A stretch of DNA of 18,590 bases. It comes from Bacteroidota bacterium (lineage in GTDB: Bacteria; Bacteroidota; Bacteroidia; Flavobacteriales_F; PHOS-HE28). The position numbers and the translations under genes are program-made. Every line of letters begins with the position of its first letter. Position 1 is the first letter of the stretch. This document shows positions 13,491-18,590 of this stretch, piece by piece. The notes under the pieces were generated by a model. The model made no database searches. It was not told the DNA's origin and worked only from the letters and a program-made list of their open reading frames with translations. The DNA lies in assembly GCA_023428865.1 (NCBI GenBank), contig JAEYWT010000062.1:1-18590 (forward strand), read 5' to 3'.

Positions 13491-15878
13491 ATGAACGGAA
13501 GAGCAATGCACACCGGACTTCGCCTTGGCCTTCTATCGGTCCTGATCGCGGTCTGTTCGGTGGTGTGTGGTCAGTGTTCCACCACCATTTCCACCTTTCC
13601 CTACACCGAAGGTTTCGAGACCGATGAGGTATTCACTTCCGGCGGCACCAATAGCGATTGGGCATGGGGCGCACCGGCACATCCGACGTTGTATGGCGCA
13701 GCTAACGGCGTTAATGCGTGGTGTGTTGGCGGACTTACCGGTAGCTTCTATACCAACGGACAACAGAGCTGGCTGGAAACGCAGTGTTTCGATCTGAGCG
13801 GGCTCAACTTTCCTTGGTTGAGCTTCAATATCTGGTGGGAGACGGAACCGGGCTACGACGGGATCGGCCTTCAGTATTCGACGAACGGTGGTACGACCTG
13901 GTTGAACGTCGGTAGCGTGAACGACCCCGCCGATTGCCATACGCTCAGTTGGTTCAATAGCCCGAACATAACGGCGCTGAACCTCGCCAGCCCGCGCCAA
14001 GGGTGGAGCGGAACCAGCATCTCCGGCGGTTGTGCCAGTGGTTTGGGTAGTAATGGCTATGTGACCGCTGCGCATTGCCTTGCCGGTCTGCAAACGGGAC
14101 AGGCGGTCAAGTTCCGTTTCATCTTCGGTGCAGGTACCATTTGCAACACGTTCGATGGTGTGGCCATTGATGACTTCAGCATCGGCGAAGCTCCTGCACT
14201 GAACCCCGCTTTCAACTACACCTGCGCAGGGAATACGGTCACCTTCAATGCGTCCGGTGCTCCAGGCTGTTTACAGAACGGCGCATGGAACTTCGGGGAT
14301 CCTGCATCCGGTGCCGCCAATACGGGCAACGGGGCCGTGGTGAGCCATACGTATCCTGGTCCGGGTGAATACGTGGTGGATTTCACGATGACGAGTTCGT
14401 GCAGTGATCCTGTTACCGTGCAGCGCACGATCGTGATCGCCGATCTGGACCTGGATGTGACCGATGTGGGTTGCACACCGAACTCGGGGGCGGTAAGCGC
14501 AACGGTGATCGGTGGAAACGGAGGCTATACGTATGCATGGTCGCCAGGTGGTGCCACTACGGCAAGCATTTCTGGGGTCGGCGCGGGAACGTACACCGTT
14601 CTGGTACAAGCTCCGGACATGTGCCCGCTACAACGCACGGCAACAGTGGTGAATGATGTAGGTAACATCTCCGCCACGGAAACGCATGAAGACGTGACGT
14701 GCAGCGGGGTGGCGGATGGCAGTGCAGTGGTGTCTGCAAGCGGTGGGTCGGGAAACTTCACGTATGTGTGGACACCCGGTGGCTTTACGACAGCCGCTGT
14801 GAACGGGCTGGGTCCAGGTACTTATTCCTGTACGATCGAAGACGATAACGATTGTGCTACCGATATCGAAGTGGTGATCGACGAGCCTTTGCCGATCGTG
14901 GTGGTCGCACTTCCTGATCCTACCATCTGCGCTGGTGCCAGTACAACGTTGAGCGCCAGTGCGAGTGGCGGAACGGGTGATTTTACCTACAACTGGAGTC
15001 CTGAAGGACCTACGGTATCACCGGAAGGAACCACCACCTACACGGTCCAAGCCACGGATGGCAACGGCTGTGTTAGCGCACCGGATGAGGTTGTTGTGAA
15101 CGTAACGGCTTCCTTTCAGCCAGCGTTCACGTGGGATCTGGATGAAGGATGCGCACCGCTCTGTGTCACGTTCACGGATGCTTCAACCGTGGATGGTGTC
15201 CGATCGTGGAACTTCGGTGATGGATCCATTACTGGTGATGACCCTTCTCCAGAGCACTGTTTTTCCAACGGTGGCGAATTCGATGTTACCTTGAGCATAA
15301 CCACAGCGGATGGGTGCTCTGGATCGTTGACCCTGGACGATCTCATCCATGTATATCCTCGTGCGAATGCGGCTTTCTCCGTTTCGCCGGAAGTGGCGTT
15401 GATCGATGACCCGGTGTTCGATCTGGTGAGCCTTGGTAGTGGGATCTCGACTTGGCAATGGAGCTTCGAGGATGAGCCTGCAACCACCACGGATGAACCG
15501 TCCACGGCATTCGCTTTTCCAGAAGTCGGCTGCTACACGGTGGGTCTTGAAGTGACCACTTTCGACGGTTGTGTGGACCGAGCCGAGCGCCTTGTTTGTG
15601 TGGAGGATGCGTTCGCGCTCTATGCACCCAACTGCTTCACACCGAACAGTGACGCGATCAACGATGTGTTCATGATCAACACCACGGTCGCGGATCCCAA
15701 GGAGTTCCAATTGACCATCTACGACCGTTGGGGTTCGGTGATCCATTCCACCGTTGATCCACGCGGTGGTTGGAACGGCGCTGGTATCGATCCCGGCGTT
15801 TACATCTGGCAGGTCAGCCTAAGGGATCGGGAGGGTAGTATCCAACGCAGGCAAGGCCACGTTATACTATTACGGTGA
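13491..15878 (+). CDS. Large secreted protein with jelly-roll head, PKD, SprB-type repeats and CHU_C domain
   Basis: Surface protein of 795 residues, probably T9SS-exported. The signal peptide ends near VCG|Q. Residues about 30-236 (PYTEGFETD, SDWAWGAP, SWLETQCFDLSGL, WLSFNIWWETE.GYDG, FRFIFG...FDGVAIDDFSIGEAP) form a MAM-like or CBM-like jelly roll. PKD-like domains follow at about 240-316, 540-622 (WNFGDGSITGDDPSPEHCF) and 624-703. Between them are two SprB-type repeats at about 319-467 (GGNGGYTYAWSPGGATTASISGVGAGTYTVLV and its partner) and an Ig-like unit at about 466-537. CHU_C is at about 705-795 (PNCFTPNSDAINDVFMI...LTIYDRWGSVI...GVYIWQVSL). SprB repeats are named after the Flavobacterium gliding adhesin SprB; this protein is far shorter. 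The ATG at 13491 is chosen because an earlier in-frame start overlaps the previous gene; ATG at 13506 is also possible. Probably co-transcribed with the preceding gene. Confidence 0.92.
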   Translation: MNGRAMHTGLRLGLLSVLIAVCSVVCGQCSTTISTFPYTEGFETDEVFTSGGTNSDWAWGAPAHPTLYGAANGVNAWCVGGLTGSFYTNGQQSWLETQCFDLSGLNFPWLSFNIWWETEPGYDGIGLQYSTNGGTTWLNVGSVNDPADCHTLSWFNSPNITALNLASPRQGWSGTSISGGCASGLGSNGYVTAAHCLAGLQTGQAVKFRFIFGAGTICNTFDGVAIDDFSIGEAPALNPAFNYTCAGNTVTFNASGAPGCLQNGAWNFGDPASGAANTGNGAVVSHTYPGPGEYVVDFTMTSSCSDPVTVQRTIVIADLDLDVTDVGCTPNSGAVSATVIGGNGGYTYAWSPGGATTASISGVGAGTYTVLVQAPDMCPLQRTATVVNDVGNISATETHEDVTCSGVADGSAVVSASGGSGNFTYVWTPGGFTTAAVNGLGPGTYSCTIEDDNDCATDIEVVIDEPLPIVVVALPDPTICAGASTTLSASASGGTGDFTYNWSPEGPTVSPEGTTTYTVQATDGNGCVSAPDEVVVNVTASFQPAFTWDLDEGCAPLCVTFTDASTVDGVRSWNFGDGSITGDDPSPEHCFSNGGEFDVTLSITTADGCSGSLTLDDLIHVYPRANAAFSVSPEVALIDDPVFDLVSLGSGISTWQWSFEDEPATTTDEPSTAFAFPEVGCYTVGLEVTTFDGCVDRAERLVCVEDAFALYAPNCFTPNSDAINDVFMINTTVADPKEFQLTIYDRWGSVIHSTVDPRGGWNGAGIDPGVYIWQVSLRDREGSIQRRQGHVILLR

Positions 15879-15887
15879 TCGCAATAT

Positions 15888-15919
15888 GAAGAAAGCCCGG
15901 CGGTGACCGGGCTTTCTTC
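15888..15919. terminator. Strong bidirectional intrinsic terminator
   Basis: GAAGAAAGCCCGG (15888-15900) and CCGGGCTTTCTTC (15907-15919) form a perfect 13-bp stem with a 6-base loop CGGTGA. The stem ends in a T-rich run on both strands (CTTTCTTC on each exit arm). It lies between the stop at 15878 of the rightward CHU_C gene and the stop at 15935 of the leftward coiled-coil gene, so it can serve both convergent transcripts. Confidence 0.92.
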
Positions 15920-15934
15920 AACGGTACGCTGTCC

Positions 15935-16828
15935 CTAACGGATGTCGTTCAACTTCCGCTTCAGCTGTTCCACTTCCTTCAGGATCTCTTCGCGTGTTTG
16001 TGTGCGCTCAGCTTCGGTCTTCGCGGCGTCGGGCTTCGCACTTTCGATCTTGTTCACATTGCCTTGGGCCTTGGCTTCGCTGCTCAACAACTTCGCTAGT
16101 TCGGCTTCTCCTTTGGTGAGCTTCTGGCGCACCTTGGCCAGCTTCGCCAGGTCTTTTGGGTTGTTCGTCAGTTGGAACTTCTTCTCCAACCCAGCGATCT
16201 CACCGCTCAGTTTGGCGTTGTTGCCTTGCACTTTGCCTTGCTTGGCTTTGATCTTCTTCAGTTCACTGTTCGCCTTTTCGCTCTTCTTATCGAGTTTGGC
16301 GGCGCTAACTTGGGCGCTTTCCGCCTTGCCAGTGGCTTTTTCAAGGCTCTTTTCCTTGGCGGTGATCTGTTCCTGTACCACGGCCTTGTTGTACTTCACG
16401 GCCAGGTCCATCATCACTCGTTCGGCCGCTTGTTGCTCTTCGGCAGGCACACTATCGTTCTTCGCGAAGGCCACAGTGAGTTTTCCGATGCCCGCTTTCT
16501 TGTCTGCACTGCTGTTGGCGAGGATCAGCAAGGGCGATGTGGAAACCGCACTCTGCATGGCACCAACCGCCTTGGTGGGCTTGGAACCGGTGATCGTCTG
16601 GCTGATCGCCTTGTATTCGTTCTTCCAGAGATCAAGCACGGTGCTGGCATCACTCTCGAATACGGTGATGGTGTATGCCGGTAGCTTGAATTTGCCGTTC
16701 ACCAAAGAATCTGGAACGACCGTTAGGGTATTGCTCCACAGCAGTGCATGACCTTCCTTGGTGGTTTGTGCTTGTGTGGCCAGGTTCAGCAGCAGCGCGC
16801 TGGAGAGTAGGAGGGAGGTGCGCATCAT
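15935..16828 (-). CDS. Exported coiled-coil protein of unknown function
   Basis: Protein of 297 residues, not recognised as a named family. A signal peptide (1-20, ending TQA|Q) directs it to the envelope. Residues 24-125 form a compact mixed domain with LPAYTITVFESDASTVLDLWKNEYK and hydrophobic strands such as SPLLILAN and GKLTVAFAKND. From about 129 to the end the sequence is highly charged, Lys/Glu/Ala-rich and almost free of aromatic residues (EKSLEKATGKAES, KKSEKANSELKKIKAK, REEILKEVEQLKRKLNDIR), as in a long periplasmic coiled coil, with a likely break at LTNNPKD (220-226). No lipobox is present. Two CTAG tetramers three bases apart (16834-16844) lie just upstream of the start and could be an operator. 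GACTTTTG on the minus strand at 16865-16872 is a weak candidate -7 box. The gene faces the shared terminator. Confidence 0.85.
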   Translation of the reverse strand: MMRTSLLLSSALLLNLATQAQTTKEGHALLWSNTLTVVPDSLVNGKFKLPAYTITVFESDASTVLDLWKNEYKAISQTITGSKPTKAVGAMQSAVSTSPLLILANSSADKKAGIGKLTVAFAKNDSVPAEEQQAAERVMMDLAVKYNKAVVQEQITAKEKSLEKATGKAESAQVSAAKLDKKSEKANSELKKIKAKQGKVQGNNAKLSGEIAGLEKKFQLTNNPKDLAKLAKVRQKLTKGEAELAKLLSSEAKAQGNVNKIESAKPDAAKTEAERTQTREEILKEVEQLKRKLNDIR

Positions 16829-16870
16829 GTTGTCTAGTTTCTAGTGTTTGGACGAAGTACAGGGCAAAAG

Positions 16871-17467
16871 TCACATGCTTTGCGTGGGCGAACCACCTGC
16901 GAGCTCCTTCAGTGTTTGGTATACGCGGTGAAGCGGGAGGCCCATCACCGTGTAGAAGCTGCCGTTGATCCGTTCCACTGCGGCATAACCGATCCAATCC
17001 TGCACACCATAAGAGCCCGCTTTGTCGAACGGGGTGTGACGTTCTACGTAATACGCGATCTCTTCCGCTGTCAAATTTGCGAAGGTGACTTCGGCGACAT
17101 CAGAAAAACTGACCTGGTGATCCTGGGTGCGGAGGCAGACACCGGTGACCACCTGGTGCGTGCGGCCCGCGAGCATGGCCAGCATGGCACGTGCTTCCGA
17201 CGGATCGGCCGGTTTGTTCAAGAGGTGCTGATCGATGATGACCGTGGTGTCCGCAGTGATCAACACATGATCGGCTTCCAACGGACCGGTATAGGCTTCG
17301 GCCTTCTTGATCGCCAAGTGCTCTGCGACCTGCTCATGGGGCATGCCTTCGGGCGGTGTCTCATCCACATCGGTGCTCGTAACTTCCACGGGAAGATCCA
17401 GACCGAGCAAGAGTTGCCTACGACGTGGCGATGCCGAAGCGAGGATCAAACGCCAATGCAGGTTCAT
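16871..17467 (-). CDS. maf: Maf-family nucleoside triphosphate pyrophosphatase
   Basis: Cytoplasmic enzyme of 198 residues, normal for the family, that hydrolyses selected NTPs (dTTP, UTP or modified nucleotides, depending on subgroup) to monophosphate and pyrophosphate. Conserved motifs are present in order: LASASPRRRQLL (9-20), DVDET (33-37), the ADTT motif with catalytic D73 (72-75), LNKP (83-86), HQVVTGVCL (104-112) and GSYGVQDWIG (151-160). The start at 17467 is fixed by a 4-base ATGA overlap with the stop of the UbiA-family gene, which implies translational coupling; longer readings of the frame lie inside that gene. Its role in a prenyl-lipid/LPS operon is probably positional rather than functional. 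The subgroup (YhdE-like or YceF-like) is not certain from inspection. Confidence 0.96.
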   Translation of the reverse strand: MNLHWRLILASASPRRRQLLLGLDLPVEVTSTDVDETPPEGMPHEQVAEHLAIKKAEAYTGPLEADHVLITADTTVIIDQHLLNKPADPSEARAMLAMLAGRTHQVVTGVCLRTQDHQVSFSDVAEVTFANLTAEEIAYYVERHTPFDKAGSYGVQDWIGYAAVERINGSFYTVMGLPLHRVYQTLKELAGGSPTQSM

Positions 17468-18486
17468 GGGATGAAGCGGATGAGAATTGCGTAGCAGATG
17501 GCGGCCACCATGGCCACTTTCATGAGCGTGCCAGCCCGCACGAACTCGCTGCGCTGGTGTGCTTGGTAGGTGAATCCGGCTGACAGCAATAAGGGACCGA
17601 GAACGGCGATGCCGATGTACCAGTAGGAGAGCGGATCGCGCAGGAATTGCGAGCGCACCAAGAGCAACAGCGCGATGGTGAGACCAATGTGGACCAAGGC
17701 GATCGTACGCGCCCACTTCATGCCCCATACGATCGGAAGCGTTCGGCAGCCATCCGCTTCATCGCCCTTCACATCGGCCATGTCTTTTTGTAGTTCACGT
17801 ACCAAGGTGCTCAAGAAGGCGAACACCGCGAACCCGAGGATCCAATACCAAAATTCGATGTAGAACGGCTGCATCTGGTACTGGTCGCCACTTGGTCCTG
17901 TTATCACCCACAAGGGGTCCATGGCCTGTTGTAACAAGGGGAGTTCGTACAGCCCAACGGTGAGCGGTACCAAGGCTGTCAGCGTGGCAACCAACCCATT
18001 GCCGATGATCAATTGGCGTTTGAAGTTGGTGCTGTAGACCCACAATGCACCAATGGCGAAGGCTGGAATGGCGGCCCATTTCAGCAGGCCACTGCGCCAA
18101 GCCACGTAAGCGCCAAGCAACAAGCCCACTCCGCTCAGGATCGCATGCGCGGTCATGGCCACACGCCGTTTCACCGTACGGCCTACGATGACCTGGCCGG
18201 GTTTGTTGATGCGGTCGATGCGCGTATCGAAGTAGTCGTTGATCACGTTGCCACCGGCAGCAACGAGGACGGTACTTAGGATCAACAGGATGAAATGCAA
18301 CAACGGCATCTGCGGACCGAACCGTGGAGGTAGGATCAGTTCACTACGCTGTACACCGATCTCGGCAGCCAATTGCTGCACTCCACGTTCCAAAAGACCA
18401 CCGATCACACCATAGCGCATCAGCAGCATGGTGGCCGCGATGATGAGCAAGTTGCCGGGGCGGGTCAGCTTCAGCAGGTCCTTCAT
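17464..18486 (-). CDS. UbiA-family prenyltransferase, geranylgeranylglycerol-phosphate geranylgeranyltransferase type
   Basis: Integral membrane prenyltransferase of 340 residues with about nine helices. Both Mg-diphosphate binding motifs of the family are intact: NDYFDTRID (83-91, N83 D84 D87 D91), followed by RINKPGQ, and DMADVKGDEADG (235-246, D235 D238 D242). Residues about 27-60 form a hydrophilic insertion after the first helix. Bacteroidota homologues are commonly annotated as geranylgeranylglycerol-phosphate geranylgeranyltransferase, the step that makes the second ether bond of archaeal-type lipids; whether this enzyme does that, or prenylates a quinone precursor, cannot be settled by reading. 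The start at 18486 is chosen because its ATG overlaps the kdsC stop by one base (TGATG). A frame ten codons longer runs into kdsC. The stop overlaps maf by ATGA. Confidence 0.9.
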   Translation of the reverse strand: MKDLLKLTRPGNLLIIAATMLLMRYGVIGGLLERGVQQLAAEIGVQRSELILPPRFGPQMPLLHFILLILSTVLVAAGGNVINDYFDTRIDRINKPGQVIVGRTVKRRVAMTAHAILSGVGLLLGAYVAWRSGLLKWAAIPAFAIGALWVYSTNFKRQLIIGNGLVATLTALVPLTVGLYELPLLQQAMDPLWVITGPSGDQYQMQPFYIEFWYWILGFAVFAFLSTLVRELQKDMADVKGDEADGCRTLPIVWGMKWARTIALVHIGLTIALLLLVRSQFLRDPLSYWYIGIAVLGPLLLSAGFTYQAHQRSEFVRAGTLMKVAMVAAICYAILIRFIP

Positions 18487-18590
18487 CACCAGGTGTGCGC
18501 TGCTTCGGTCATCCACTTGCCTTGCACCTTCATCACTTGTTCCAACAGGTCGCGCACGCAGCCCTCGCCGCCTTTGGCATGGCTCACGAA
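18486..18590 (-). CDS. kdsC: 3-deoxy-D-manno-octulosonate 8-phosphate phosphatase, C-terminal fragment
   Basis: Only the last 34 residues lie in the window; the gene continues beyond the right edge. The fragment reads FVSHAKGGEGCVRDLLEQVM followed by KVQGKWMTEAAHTW. The GGEG.VR..LE..LK.QGKW pattern is the conserved C-terminus of the tetrameric HAD-family KdsC/YrbI phosphatases, where the GGxG segment contributes to the active site. KdsC removes phosphate from Kdo-8-phosphate to give Kdo for the LPS inner core. The HAD nucleophile region is off the window, so assignment rests on the tail alone. Its TGA overlaps the ATG of the UbiA-family gene by one base, placing it first among the visible genes of this operon. 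Confidence 0.8.
   Translation of the reverse strand, partial: FVSHAKGGEGCVRDLLEQVMKVQGKWMTEAAHTW

Noticed and set aside
15942..16751. A 269-codon open frame antisense to the coiled-coil protein
   Set aside because: The Ser/Phe/Leu-rich translation is the mirror of Lys/Glu/Ala codons in the real gene; the opposite strand has a signal peptide and a shared terminator.
17468..17728. A longer N-terminus for Maf
   Set aside because: The extra residues lie inside the UbiA-family gene, while the start at 17467 matches the family's normal beginning (LILASASPRR).

Overview
The window reads as chromosome of a member of the Bacteroidota, most likely a relatively GC-rich Flavobacteriales lineage. Three large secreted proteins end in the gliding-motility-associated (CHU_C, type IX secretion) C-terminal domain and a fourth ends in a type A T9SS sorting domain. 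There is a Bacteroidota-style TonB-dependent receptor with an N-terminal carboxypeptidase-like domain. Several starts are preceded by TAnnTTTG-like boxes, and Shine-Dalgarno sites are weak or absent. No tRNA, rRNA, CRISPR array or transposase was seen, and apart from 1-206 (cut by the window edge) no non-coding gap is longer than about 150 bases.

Layout. Positions 1-206 are non-coding and unusually structured: short degenerate repeats, a perfect 10-bp inverted repeat and a small hairpin, lying just downstream of a leftward tyrosine recombinase (207-1415). This is the most accessory-looking part of the window. Next, all leftward, come a T9SS-exported serine beta-lactamase-like hydrolase and a GT87-type membrane glycosyltransferase one base apart, a MORN-repeat lipoprotein, and a small exported CHAP/NlpC-like cysteine hydrolase whose frame is cut by an in-frame stop 16 codons before a plausible natural end.

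From 5164 to 7044 a rightward secreted PKD/CHU_C protein converges on a leftward TonB-dependent receptor (7078-9597). Upstream of the receptor is a 95-residue protein of unknown function (9648-9935), and divergent from that is mazG (10045-10830). Two adjacent rightward giant secreted proteins follow (10930-13470 and 13491-15878): one has five Ig-like repeats, the other an N-terminal jelly-roll-like region plus PKD, SprB-type and Ig-like modules. A strong 13-bp-stem terminator (15888-15919) separates them from a convergent exported coiled-coil protein (15935-16828).

The right end is a compact leftward operon: the tail of kdsC (Kdo-8-phosphate phosphatase), a UbiA-family prenyltransferase of the geranylgeranylglycerol-phosphate type, and maf. 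It is joined by TGATG and ATGA stop/start overlaps, so translation is probably coupled. The common theme is the cell envelope and surface: LPS sugar synthesis, prenyl-lipid synthesis, glycosylation, outer-membrane uptake and T9SS-exported adhesin-like proteins, with nucleotide housekeeping (mazG, maf) in between. No clearly novel multi-gene system is evident. The items most worth checking are the structured DNA beside the recombinase, the recombinase's unusual N-terminal domain, and the interrupted cysteine hydrolase.
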